Assembly: GCA_045541475.1 (NCBI GenBank)
Contig: JAZQJI010000043.1
Coordinates: forward strand, 1-24,557
Reading direction: 5' to 3'
DNA length: 24,557 nucleotides
Origin: RGIG3077 sp045541475
GTDB taxonomy: Bacteria > Bacillota > Clostridia > Oscillospirales > Ruminococcaceae
In this document: in pieces, positions 1 to 7,934 of the stretch
Numbering within the stretch: position 1 is the stretch's first letter
Layout of the letters: the number at the start of each line of letters is the position of its first letter
Position numbers and translations under genes: made by a program
Notes under the pieces: generated by a model
The model's input: the letters and a program-made list of their open reading frames with translations, nothing else
Told to the model about the DNA's origin: nothing
The model's database searches: none

Positions 1-376
<376 letters not shown>

Positions 377-576
377 TTTGTATTAAAGACCTTTTCAAGT
401 CTTAAATCCTTGTTCATCACGATTCGCTCGCAATTACTTGTGTGACATTTTTTAGTCTTGTCTGACTTCTCAAAGGGTATACATCTTTAAAATGCATACT
501 CACATTTCCAAGGGTTTTCTTTAAGCATTGTTCAATTTTCAAGATACCGTCTCGCTGTCTTTCGGACAGCTTATTT
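377..576 (-). promoter_or_regulatory. rRNA operon leader (boxA-like element and hairpin, no gene)
   Basis: This is the transcribed leader between the proximal rRNA promoter and 16S. Close to the predicted transcription start is a perfect 6-bp hairpin (GCTGTC/GACAGC, 554-559 with 565-570). Next, on the minus strand, is TCTTGAAAATTGAACA (about 529-545). It resembles the CTTTGAAAACT-type boxA/antitermination sequence seen before Bacillota rRNA genes. I could not identify the full RNase III processing stem, because its partner lies beyond the window. Short ORFs here are not credible genes. Confidence 0.6.
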
Positions 577-605
577 ATTATATCACAACTCTTTTTATTT
601 GTCAA
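577..605 (-). promoter_or_regulatory. rRNA promoter, proximal copy
   Basis: On the minus strand there is TTGACA (600-605), a 17-base spacer and TATAAT (577-582), a perfect sigma-A consensus. The start site would fall near 570, about 195 bases before the 16S 5' end. Strong consensus boxes at this distance are typical of rRNA promoters. Confidence 0.88.
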
Positions 606-705
606 CCCTTTTTTTCAAGTTTTTTCAAAAAAATTTGTTGTGACTTTTTTCGCCCTCTTCTCTGCTGCGGTCCATCCGTCTTATGCCTCATCAGAGAGCT
701 TTATT

Positions 706-734
706 ATTATATCACCTCTTTACCCTTTTGTCAA
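706..734 (-). promoter_or_regulatory. rRNA promoter, distal copy
   Basis: This is a second perfect TTGACA (729-734), 17-base spacer and TATAAT (706-711) on the minus strand, 129 bases upstream of the proximal promoter. Both copies share the surrounding TTATTATATCAC on the plus strand, which suggests a tandem duplication. Paired promoters before rRNA operons are common in Bacillota. The stretch from 735 to 849 upstream is A/T-rich, with no gene or further convincing promoter. Confidence 0.85.
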
Positions 735-849
735 CTCAAACTTTGTGCAACTTTTTCGCTCATTTTTGTCTATTTCTGACAAAGCCCATCCTGTTCCTGA
801 TCAATTATAACTCAAAACTCTTCTGTATATACATATTATATAGTATATA

Positions 850-892
850 AACTGTAACAATAAAGCCTTCGGCAACTAATACCGAAGGCTTT
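850..892 (-). terminator. Rho-independent terminator of the fumarase/Hdr-Flx operon
   Basis: An 11-bp stem (AAAGCCTTCGG at 862-872 pairing with CCGAAGGCTTT at 882-892) has a 9-base loop. It begins five bases past the stop codon of the fumarase beta gene. On the minus strand the stem is followed by TTTATTGTT. The plus-strand side also ends in T residues, so it may work in both directions. Confidence 0.85.
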
Positions 893-897
893 TGCAT

Positions 898-1455
898 TTA
901 CTTGTGGCTTTCAAGGTAATCGCGGCGACCTATTTCGTACAGATTATTACCTTTTGAATCAATAATAACAATCAAGGGCATATCTTCGACGTAAAGTTTA
1001 CGCAAGGCTTCAGCTCCAAGATCTTCATAGGCTATAAGCTCGGCGCTTTTAATGCACTTTGCAAGAAGTGCACCGGCACCGCCTATTGCACCGAAATAAA
1101 CTCCGTTATATTTCTTCATAGCGTCAACAACCTCGGGCAATCTTGCGCCCTTGCCTATCATACCCCTTGCCCCAACACTCATCATTGTGGGAGCGTAAGC
1201 GTCCATACGTCCGCTTGTGGTAGGTCCTGCCGAGCCAATTACTGTACCTGGCTTTGCGGGAGTGGGGCCTACATAATATATAGTTGCGTCGGCAGGATTG
1301 AAAGGCAATTGTTCACCCCTTGCCAACGCTTCGCACATACGCTTGTGACCTGCATCACGAGAAGTATATATCTCGCCTGTGAGATACACTCTATCACCTG
1401 CGTTAAGTGTTGCGGCAATCTCGCTTGTAAGCGGCAATTTAATATGCTTATCCAT
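898..1455 (-). CDS. Class I fumarase, beta subunit (C-terminal part)
   Basis: This is the smaller subunit of the two-subunit, oxygen-sensitive [4Fe-4S] fumarate hydratase, which interconverts malate and fumarate in the cytoplasm. The 185-residue product matches the C-terminal Fe-S hydro-lyase domain in length. It shows the family's GPTTSGRMD stretch (residues 78-85) and an RDAGH motif (33-37). The ATG at 1455 has GGAGG ten bases upstream. A TTG two codons earlier is possible but poorly spaced. The gene starts two bases after the alpha-subunit stop, so translation is probably coupled. L(+)-tartrate dehydratase is the close alternative in this family, but the adjacent malate dehydrogenase and fumarate reductase favour fumarase. 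It is the last gene of the twelve-gene operon. Confidence 0.92.
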   Translation of the reverse strand: MDKHIKLPLTSEIAATLNAGDRVYLTGEIYTSRDAGHKRMCEALARGEQLPFNPADATIYYVGPTPAKPGTVIGSAGPTTSGRMDAYAPTMMSVGARGMIGKGARLPEVVDAMKKYNGVYFGAIGGAGALLAKCIKSAELIAYEDLGAEALRKLYVEDMPLIVIIDSKGNNLYEIGRRDYLESHK

Positions 1456-1457
1456 AA

Positions 1458-2300
1458 TCAAATAACCTCCGATTTATGACGAGTAACATGGCAATTAATG
1501 TTAATTGCGCACGGCATGCCTGCAATATGTGTGGGCAGAGTTTCAATATTAAGACCGATTGCGGTGGTTTTGCCGCCAAAGCCCTGCGGGCCAATGCCCA
1601 ATGCGTTAATTTTTTCAAGCATTTCATCTTCAAGATTTGCATAAAACTCATCGGGATTGTGAGAGTCTATCGGGCGCATAAGCGCTTTTTTTGCAAGCAA
1701 AGCTGCCTTATCGAAAGTACCGCCAATGCCTACGCCAACAACCATGGGCGGACAAGGGTTAGGACCTGCGTTTTCGACTGTTTCAAGAATAAAATCCTTG
1801 ATACCCTGCAAACCTGCACTGGGTTTAAACATACGAATAGCACTCATGTTTTCACTGCCAAAGCCCTTTGGGCCTACGGTAATCTTGATATTTTCGCCCT
1901 TTACAATGTCAACATAAATCATTGCAGGCGTATTGTCACCCGTATTTCCGCGGCGCACGGGGTCTTTTACTACGGATTTGCGCAGATATCCGTTTGTATA
2001 ACCTCGGCGGACACCCTCATTAACAGCTTCATACAAATCGCCGCCGACAATGTGCACATCCTGACCAATTTCAAGGAACACGCACGCCATACCCGTATCC
2101 TGACAAATCGGAACATTTTCAGCATCGGCAATTTCATAATTCTTTATAATATCGTCAAGAATATCCTTTGCGATTATGCCATCCTCACACGCACGGCACT
2201 TTTGAATAGCACACTTCACATCGCACGGCAAATGTAAATTTGCATCAATGCAAAGCTTTTCTACTGTATTTATAATTAATTCAGTACTGATTTCACGCAT
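1458..2300 (-). CDS. Class I fumarase, alpha subunit (N-terminal, Fe-S part)
   Basis: This is the catalytic [4Fe-4S] subunit of class I fumarase, working with the beta subunit to hydrate fumarate or dehydrate malate. Counting from an upstream ATG at 2309, the three cluster cysteines are in CQDTG (C69), NPCPP (C186) and NCHVTRH (C273). The glycine-rich VGVGIGGTFDKAA segment follows C186. The product is about 280 residues, normal for the split form. I prefer the ATG at 2300, giving MREIST as in relatives, because AAGG sits nine bases upstream. The ATG at 2309 has that AAGG immediately against it. The gene starts 11 bases after the fumarate reductase flavoprotein gene. In this operon the likely direction is malate to fumarate, feeding fumarate reductase. 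Confidence 0.93.
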   Translation of the reverse strand: MREISTELIINTVEKLCIDANLHLPCDVKCAIQKCRACEDGIIAKDILDDIIKNYEIADAENVPICQDTGMACVFLEIGQDVHIVGGDLYEAVNEGVRRGYTNGYLRKSVVKDPVRRGNTGDNTPAMIYVDIVKGENIKITVGPKGFGSENMSAIRMFKPSAGLQGIKDFILETVENAGPNPCPPMVVGVGIGGTFDKAALLAKKALMRPIDSHNPDEFYANLEDEMLEKINALGIGPQGFGGKTTAIGLNIETLPTHIAGMPCAININCHVTRHKSEVI

Positions 2301-2311
2301 AACTTTCATCC

Positions 2312-3913
2312 TTATCTTTCGTGGCGAGCATATTTGGGCAACAGCATGGGCGATACCGTATTTGTTGCAATTTCAGCATTTTCAAGCTCTTTTGCGTATT
2401 TTTCAATATGTTCAAGAGTCAATTTGCCCAAAGTAACCTCTTTTGCCTTTGCGCCTGCTTTTTTGCCTGCGTTTCTGCCAAAAACAATAATATCCAACAG
2501 AGAATTACCCATAAGTCTGTTTCTGCCGTGAATACCGCCAACAGCCTCGCCGGCAACAAGAAGATTATCTATTGTATTTGTAAAGCCTTCGCCGTTAATT
2601 TCAAGTCCGCCGTTCTGGTAATGCAATGTGGGATATACCAATATAGGCATTTTACGCATATCAATGCCGTAGTTCATATACATTCTCATCATGGCGGGTA
2701 TACGTTTTTCGATTGTACCTTCTCCCCCAATAATCTCAATCATCGGGGTATCAAGCCAAACGCCCTTGCCAAGCGGTGTTTCAACACCAAGATTTCTCTC
2801 GCTGCATTCACGGATAATCGAAGCCGCAGCAACGTCACGGGTTTCAAGCGGATGCATAAACGCTTCGCCGTTGACGTTTACAAGCATTGCGCCAAGCGAA
2901 CGCACCTTTTCTGTTACAAGTGCGCCGAACAACTGTGAAGGGAACGCAACGCCCGTGGGATGATACTGAATAGTATCCTGATAAAGCAAGGGTGTGCCTG
3001 CACGATAACCCAACACAAGACCGTCAGCGGTTGCACCGTAGTGGTTTGACGTCGGGAAATCCTGATAATGCAATCTGCCTGCACCACCCGTTGCAATAAT
3101 AACGGTTTTCGCCCTTGCAACAAGGTAATCATTAGTTTCCATATTAAGCAGAACTGCACCTGCCGCCTGACCTTTATCATCTAAGATAAGTTCAACTGCG
3201 GATGTAAAATCAACAACAGGTATTTTTCTGTTCAAAACCTCATCACGCAGATTGCGCATAATTTCTGCGCCGGAATAGTCCTTGCAGGCGTGCATTCTCT
3301 TTCTTGACGTACCGCCGCCATGGGTGGTAACCATATCGCCGTCGGCATCCTTATCAAACATAACGCCCAAAGCGTTAAGCCATGCAATTGCATCGGGGGC
3401 TTCCATTACAAGTCTTTTAAGCAGTTCAGGTCTTGCCGCAAAATGACCGCCGCCAAAAGCATCAATATAATGCTGCACGGGTGAATCATTAGGCTTATCA
3501 GCCGCCTGAATACCGCCTTCTGCCATCATTGTGTTGGCATCGCCTATTCTCAGCTTTGTGGCAATCATAACATCTGCGCCTGCGTTGTGTGCTTCAATTG
3601 CAGCCGAGCAGCCTGCACCGCCGCCGCCGATAACAAGCACGTCAACGTCATAATCTATTTTATCAAGGTTTATATCAACACCAAGCAAACGGCTGTTTGA
3701 GTGCAAAAGCTCTGTAAGTTCCTTAGGGGCTTTTTCTCCCTTATTTGCACCGATTTTAATTTCGGCAAAGCCATCTGCACGGTAATCGGGATGAAATTTC
3801 TGCAAAAGCTCGCTCTTTTCATCAGCGGTCATTCTTCTCAATTCCGCGCCAATACGGCTGCTTCTGGTTTTTTCAACCTTTTTTACCGATTCAAGCATCT
3901 GTTCTGTAAACAT
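2312..3913 (-). CDS. Soluble fumarate reductase flavoprotein subunit (FrdA/TfrA-like)
   Basis: This 533-residue flavoprotein is of the succinate dehydrogenase/fumarate reductase family and is predicted to reduce fumarate to succinate. About 90 residues precede the FAD Rossmann motif (GGGGAG, 96-101). Active-site residues are present: QYHPTG (H318, T320), TEKVRSLG (R338), HYQNGG (H431) and GRNRLMGNSL (R466). The histidine that binds FAD covalently in membrane-bound FrdA/SdhA aligns with Asn127 in DANTMMAEGG. FAD is therefore probably non-covalent, as known for thiol:fumarate reductase TfrA. The C-terminal domain after R466 is short, and there is no signal peptide or membrane segment, so the enzyme should be cytosolic. 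The ATG has GGGGAGG 11 bases upstream. L-aspartate oxidase is a related alternative, but no NAD-biosynthesis gene lies nearby. Confidence 0.87.
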   Translation of the reverse strand: MFTEQMLESVKKVEKTRSSRIGAELRRMTADEKSELLQKFHPDYRADGFAEIKIGANKGEKAPKELTELLHSNSRLLGVDINLDKIDYDVDVLVIGGGGAGCSAAIEAHNAGADVMIATKLRIGDANTMMAEGGIQAADKPNDSPVQHYIDAFGGGHFAARPELLKRLVMEAPDAIAWLNALGVMFDKDADGDMVTTHGGGTSRKRMHACKDYSGAEIMRNLRDEVLNRKIPVVDFTSAVELILDDKGQAAGAVLLNMETNDYLVARAKTVIIATGGAGRLHYQDFPTSNHYGATADGLVLGYRAGTPLLYQDTIQYHPTGVAFPSQLFGALVTEKVRSLGAMLVNVNGEAFMHPLETRDVAAASIIRECSERNLGVETPLGKGVWLDTPMIEIIGGEGTIEKRIPAMMRMYMNYGIDMRKMPILVYPTLHYQNGGLEINGEGFTNTIDNLLVAGEAVGGIHGRNRLMGNSLLDIIVFGRNAGKKAGAKAKEVTLGKLTLEHIEKYAKELENAEIATNTVSPMLLPKYARHER

Positions 3914-3931
3914 ATATATGTGCGCCTCCCC

Positions 3932-4606
3932 TTACTTTTCAATATCACGATTATTGTAAAGCTCTTTCATTTCTTCAATAGGCTTTTGCATAATCTGTTC
4001 GATAAGCTCATCATAAGCACCGTGGTTTATTTCTTCAACACGGTCTTTAAGATGAACGGTTTCAGGGGCAATATATTTACCCGTTAAGCGTCTTGCAAGC
4101 ACGCCAACCATTGGGTGAGAAATGCCTGCGGGACAACGCACGGAACAGCAGCCGCAACCAACGCAGTCAAAGGATTCCTCAGCGCACTTTTCAAATTCGC
4201 CTCGCTGAGCATAAGCAATATACTGCATAACATCAAGACTCTGTGTGCAGGCATTTGTGCAGGCATTACAGCCGATACAACTGTAAATTTCGGGGTAAAG
4301 TTCCATCATAATTTTTTCGGTGGGCTTAATTTCGTTTATATCATAGCTTCGTTTATCCGTAGGGAAAAAGGGAATACTTGCAACGTACATACCCTCTTCA
4401 ACCTGTTTTTGACAAGCAAGGCAGGTTTTAAGCTCGTTCTTTCCCTTTATTCTGTAAATTGTTGCGCACGCACCGCAAAATCCGTGACGGCAGCCACATC
4501 CTCTTGTAAGGGTATAGCCTGCATATTCCATTGCAGTCATCACTGTCATATCGGCAGGCACTGTATATTTTTTGCCGAAAAAGAATACATTAACCATATT
4601 TTCCAT
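3932..4606 (-). CDS. Fumarate reductase iron-sulfur subunit (FrdB/TfrB-like)
   Basis: This 224-residue electron-transfer protein pairs with the downstream flavoprotein. An N-terminal plant-type [2Fe-2S] domain has C39, C44, C47 and C62. Two CxxCxxCxxxC motifs follow (C110-C120 and C148-C158), giving two [4Fe-4S] sites. Classic membrane SdhB/FrdB carries one [2Fe-2S], one [4Fe-4S] and one [3Fe-4S] cluster, so the second full four-cysteine motif is a difference. Archaeal TfrB carries a C-terminal CCG (HdrB-like) domain, which is absent here. Instead a separate HdrB is encoded in the same operon. No cytochrome b or membrane anchor gene is nearby. The ATG follows GAAGGAG at a rather long 13-base spacing. 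A second ATG lies at 4597. Confidence 0.88.
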   Translation of the reverse strand: MENMVNVFFFGKKYTVPADMTVMTAMEYAGYTLTRGCGCRHGFCGACATIYRIKGKNELKTCLACQKQVEEGMYVASIPFFPTDKRSYDINEIKPTEKIMMELYPEIYSCIGCNACTNACTQSLDVMQYIAYAQRGEFEKCAEESFDCVGCGCCSVRCPAGISHPMVGVLARRLTGKYIAPETVHLKDRVEEINHGAYDELIEQIMQKPIEEMKELYNNRDIEK

Positions 4607-4629
4607 CAGTAAATGCTCTCTCCTTCTAA

Positions 4630-5484
4630 TTAATATTCATTAGGTAATTCGTCAATCTCGTCGCTTCTGAAAACGGGGCCGTCCTTGCAGACATACTTTG
4701 AGCCGATGTTGCATCTGCCGCACTTGCCTATTCCGCATTTCATGCGAAGTTCAAGCGTGGTGAAGATTTTATCGGGCGTAAAGCCTAATTTTTCAAGCGA
4801 AGCAAGCGTGAATTTTATCATAACGGGCGGTCCGCACACAAGTGCAACCTTATCATTTGAAAATTTGAGTTCTTCAACATAATTCGGCACAAACCCAACG
4901 TGACCGCTCCAATCATCCTGAGCGTTGTCTATTGTAAGGTGCACGTTCACACCTTCGGCATTTGCCCACACGTTTTCAATTTCTTCAAGCTTTACTAAAT
5001 CCTGCTTTGAGCGTGAACCGTAAACAATATCAACCTTGCCGTATTTTTCTCTGTTATCAAGCACGTAATTAATTACCGAGCGAAGAGGCGCCAGACCAAT
5101 ACCCCCTGCAATAAACAGCAAATCCTTGCCGAGAAGCTCCGTATCCACAGGAAAATTGTTGCCATAAGGGCCACGCACGGCAATCTGATCGCCAACGTTC
5201 ATATCATGCAGATAATTTGTTAAAGAGCCGCATTTTTTTATGCTGAATTCTTGATATTCCTTATTAGTAGGCGATGACGTTATAGAAAACATAGCCTCGC
5301 TTATGCCCGGCACGCAAAGCATTGCGCATTGACCGGGCTTATGTTCAAACAGCTTGCCGCCCTGCAACGCATTAACCTTAAAGGTTTTAACATCGGGCGT
5401 TTCGTCGGTAATTTCAGTTATAACACCAACAGAAGGCACGAGCGTATCAAGTTCAAAATTTTCATGGCAATTGCACTCACACAT
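4630..5484 (-). CDS. flxA: FlxA-like NADH-oxidising FAD/[2Fe-2S] subunit
   Basis: This 284-residue member of the ferredoxin-NADP reductase/PyrK/AsrB-type family is the predicted site where NADH donates electrons to the complex. The FAD-binding half includes MFSITSS (65-71) and RGPYGNNF (104-111). The nucleotide-binding half starts at AGGIGLAP (126-133) and has CGPP (218-221). The C-terminal [2Fe-2S] motif is C250, C255, C258 and C266. The first six residues hold three cysteines (MCECNC), an uncommon start for this family. AAAGGAGG lies eight bases before the ATG, the best ribosome binding site in the operon. It begins three bases after the flxB stop. The FlxA role follows from its position beside FlxBCD and HdrABC. 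On sequence alone a sulfhydrogenase gamma or AsrB subunit is equally possible. Confidence 0.85.
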   Translation of the reverse strand: MCECNCHENFELDTLVPSVGVITEITDETPDVKTFKVNALQGGKLFEHKPGQCAMLCVPGISEAMFSITSSPTNKEYQEFSIKKCGSLTNYLHDMNVGDQIAVRGPYGNNFPVDTELLGKDLLFIAGGIGLAPLRSVINYVLDNREKYGKVDIVYGSRSKQDLVKLEEIENVWANAEGVNVHLTIDNAQDDWSGHVGFVPNYVEELKFSNDKVALVCGPPVMIKFTLASLEKLGFTPDKIFTTLELRMKCGIGKCGRCNIGSKYVCKDGPVFRSDEIDELPNEY

Positions 5485-5487
5485 AAA

Positions 5488-6510
5488 TCACGCCTCCTTT
5501 TGAAATGCTTTTACAACTTTTGCGATATTAAGTGATGACGGGCATTTTTCAACGCATCTTCCGCAACCCGTGCAGGAAAACATGCCGTCGTTATTATCGG
5601 GGAAATACACAAGCTTGTGCATAAATCTCTGTCTGAACCGCTGCATTTGGCTTGTTCGGTTATTACCGTGCGCCATCATGGTAAAATCAGAATACATGCA
5701 TGAATCCCAGCAACGATAGCGCACAACGCCGTTGCCCGTGTTGTAATCCTTTATATCGTAGCACTGGCAGGTGGGACACACAAAGGTGCAGGTGCCGCAC
5801 GCAAGGCAGGGCTTGTAAAGCTCTTCCCAAAGGGGAGAATTGAAGATTTCTTCGGTCTTGCCCTTTCCAAAGCCATCAAGAGTAAGCTGCATAAGCGGCA
5901 GTTTGTCAACAATATTTCTTATATTCTGCTTTAATCCTTCAACTGCATTTTCGCCGCAATCCTCAAAAAGCGAATCTGTAATTTCGCAAAGTGCCTCGCC
6001 CTTTTCGGTGTTGGCACGCCAATAAAGATAGCCATCACAAAGCCATGCGCTTATATCGCCCAAACCTTCGGCGCAGTCTATTCCGTAAGCTTTGCAAAAA
6101 CAACTTTCCGAAGGAGCATTGCACGCCAAAGTGACTATAACACCGTTTTCTCTGCGTGCTTTATAATAGGTATCAATAGGTTCTGACAAGAAAACTCTGT
6201 CAAGAATTTCAACACCCTTAAAATCGCAGTTTTTCATGCCGAATATAACGAATTTATCTGTATTCGGAAAATTCGGCTCTATTGTGATTTTGCCCTTTGC
6301 GCTTTGGCAGGAATAAAGATTTTCGCACTGCGGAAAAAACAAATCCTTAGGGGACTTTGATGTTTTAAGCACGTCAAGACGCACATTTGCATCAGCGGTA
6401 TACTGTGCAAAGTCAACGCAGTTTTCCTTTTCTACGGGAAGATACAGCGAAAAATCCTGCGCTATTTTTGCATAAAGCTCGGGCAGTTTTTCTATGTTAA
6501 TTCTTTTCAT
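5488..6510 (-). CDS. flxB: FlxB-like 4Fe-4S dicluster protein (AsrA/HydB family)
   Basis: This 340-residue iron-sulfur protein resembles the beta subunit of sulfhydrogenase and the A subunit of anaerobic sulfite reductase. It probably carries electrons from FlxA toward FlxC/FlxD. The first two thirds hold scattered cysteines and no recognised catalytic motif. The C-terminal third has two ferredoxin motifs, C235-C245 and C313-C323. Between them is a cysteine-bearing segment (C248, C250, C267, C271). I chose the ATG at 6510, with GGTG eight bases upstream. The GTG at 6540, directly abutting the preceding stop codon, has no ribosome binding site. It lies between flxC and flxA, as expected for an Flx block. 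Its exact place in the electron path is inferred. Confidence 0.82.
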   Translation of the reverse strand: MKRINIEKLPELYAKIAQDFSLYLPVEKENCVDFAQYTADANVRLDVLKTSKSPKDLFFPQCENLYSCQSAKGKITIEPNFPNTDKFVIFGMKNCDFKGVEILDRVFLSEPIDTYYKARRENGVIVTLACNAPSESCFCKAYGIDCAEGLGDISAWLCDGYLYWRANTEKGEALCEITDSLFEDCGENAVEGLKQNIRNIVDKLPLMQLTLDGFGKGKTEEIFNSPLWEELYKPCLACGTCTFVCPTCQCYDIKDYNTGNGVVRYRCWDSCMYSDFTMMAHGNNRTSQMQRFRQRFMHKLVYFPDNNDGMFSCTGCGRCVEKCPSSLNIAKVVKAFQKEA

Positions 6511-6540
6511 ATAAAGATCACCATTTTTAATGTTTTGCAC

Positions 6541-7506
6541 TTAAAATTTCTGCGGTTCGCAGTCATCAAGCTTAAAATCAGTAAGCGGGCCTTTTGATTC
6601 GATATCGGCACCTGCTGTAAAATCGCCGTAAAGCATATTTATATCCTTGATGAACTTGCGGTTGAACAAATGCAGCGGTATATTCTGCGGACAAACTCTC
6701 GAGCACTCGCCGCAGTCGGTGCATCTGCCCGCAACGTGAAACGCACGGATAATGTGGAACATTTTTTCTTCAAAACTATCCGAGTTTGCCTTTTGCGCGC
6801 TGTCGAATTTATCGCTGTCAAACACGCACTTGCGGCAGCTGCAAGCAGGGCAAACATTGCGGCAAGCGTTGCAGCGTATGCACTTTGAAAGCTGACTTTG
6901 GAAAAACTCAAATTTTTCCGCACTTGTCATGTTTTCAATTCTTTCTACGTCTTCAAAACGGTTCTGCGCAGGGGTATAATCAATCTCGCCGATAGTTTCA
7001 TCAAAAACAACGTGTTCAGAACCCTTACAGCATTTGCACCTGTCAAGTATAACTTCGTTATAATCACACTCATGCTTGCCGTAAACGGTATCAATCTGCA
7101 AAGTGTTGTTATCGGTCGTCATCTCTGCGCCTTTGATGTCAACAATACCGCTGATACCCTTTGCCTTGATTTTTTCGATATCAAGCGTACCCTTGCAGCC
7201 AACGCCGATTATATAGGCTTTTTCACGCAAAACTCTGTGTTCCTTTACAAGCTGGTTAAAGCTGTAAGTATCGCACGGCTTTAAGCAAACAATTGTTTTG
7301 CCTTCCTTTTTGGAAGCTTCTATCATAAATTTGCTTAAATTTGCGCCGCAAAATCCGTTATATATAAAATCGTCAAGCTCGTCTGCACTTTCAAAAAAAG
7401 CAGGCTGAACATCGTAATCCATATCGCCTTTTTTCCAACCCAGAACACGCACAGCCGTCTTTTCTTCCAAAAGCTGTCTGATTCGGTTTTTCAGTTTTTC
7501 CTGCAT
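6541..7506 (-). CDS. flxC: FlxC-like 4Fe-4S protein (FrhB/FdhB-related)
   Basis: This 321-residue, cysteine-rich protein resembles the coenzyme F420 hydrogenase/dehydrogenase beta-subunit group by its overall layout. Two ferredoxin motifs occupy C209-C219 and C262-C272. Many further cysteines (C74, C78, C104, C157, C159, C160, C222, C224, C227) suggest at least one more cluster. The start codon has GGGGGAT about seven bases upstream and overlaps the end of flxD by 16 bases, indicating coupled translation. As part of an Flx block it would relay electrons between FlxB and FlxD. I assign the family by cluster pattern and neighbourhood. The detailed role is not established from sequence. Confidence 0.8.
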   Translation of the reverse strand: MQEKLKNRIRQLLEEKTAVRVLGWKKGDMDYDVQPAFFESADELDDFIYNGFCGANLSKFMIEASKKEGKTIVCLKPCDTYSFNQLVKEHRVLREKAYIIGVGCKGTLDIEKIKAKGISGIVDIKGAEMTTDNNTLQIDTVYGKHECDYNEVILDRCKCCKGSEHVVFDETIGEIDYTPAQNRFEDVERIENMTSAEKFEFFQSQLSKCIRCNACRNVCPACSCRKCVFDSDKFDSAQKANSDSFEEKMFHIIRAFHVAGRCTDCGECSRVCPQNIPLHLFNRKFIKDINMLYGDFTAGADIESKGPLTDFKLDDCEPQKF

Positions 7507-7934
7507 CTGATATCCCCCAATCTGACATTTCTGCCAAGCGATTTTATTTGGTTATAAAAGCTGTTCATCGTTTCTGCAAATTTAACAGCCTCTGCCGCAG
7601 AAACCCACTCAACTCTGACTCTTTCCTTTTCCACGCCGATAAACTCAAGCATGGAGAAAAGCAAGGTCATGCGGCGGCGGGCATAGTAGTTGCCCGTGCT
7701 GTAATGGCAATCACCCGGGTGGCAACCGCATATAATAACACCATCTGCGCCCTTTTCAAACGCACGCAAGATAAACATAGGGTTAACTCTGCATGAGCAG
7801 GGCACTTTGATAATCTTGATATTTTCGGGATAAGCAAGGCGGCTGCTGCCTGCAAGGTCTGCGCCTGCATAACTGCACCAGTTGCAGCAAAACGCTACAA
7901 TCTTGGGGCAAAATTCCTCATTATTCATCGGCAT
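7491..7934 (-). CDS. flxD: FlxD/MvhD-like [2Fe-2S] electron-transfer subunit
   Basis: This 147-residue protein of the MvhD (hydrogenase iron-sulfur subunit) family is known to pass electrons into HdrA. Signature stretches are CCNWCSYAGADLAG (residues 16-29) and GCHPGDCHYSTGN (70-82), with C46 and C48 between them. I chose the ATG at 7934 because GGAGG is ten bases upstream. The ATG at 7928, forming an ATGA overlap with the hdrA stop, is the alternative. The open frame extends upstream to 8033, but that part overlaps hdrA's final ferredoxin motif and is not family-like. Immediate adjacency to hdrA supports an HdrA-FlxD electron link. Confidence 0.92.
   Translation of the reverse strand: MPMNNEEFCPKIVAFCCNWCSYAGADLAGSSRLAYPENIKIIKVPCSCRVNPMFILRAFEKGADGVIICGCHPGDCHYSTGNYYARRRMTLLFSMLEFIGVEKERVRVEWVSAAEAVKFAETMNSFYNQIKSLGRNVRLGDIRCRKN

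Noticed and set aside
417..779. Two short open frames in the rRNA leader and promoter region
   Set aside because: They overlap the consensus promoters and the leader hairpin, have low-complexity translations and lack start signals.
1476..2237. 253-residue open frame antisense to fumarase alpha
   Set aside because: It is a shadow of a well-supported fumarase gene, rich in cysteine and asparagine with no recognisable motif.
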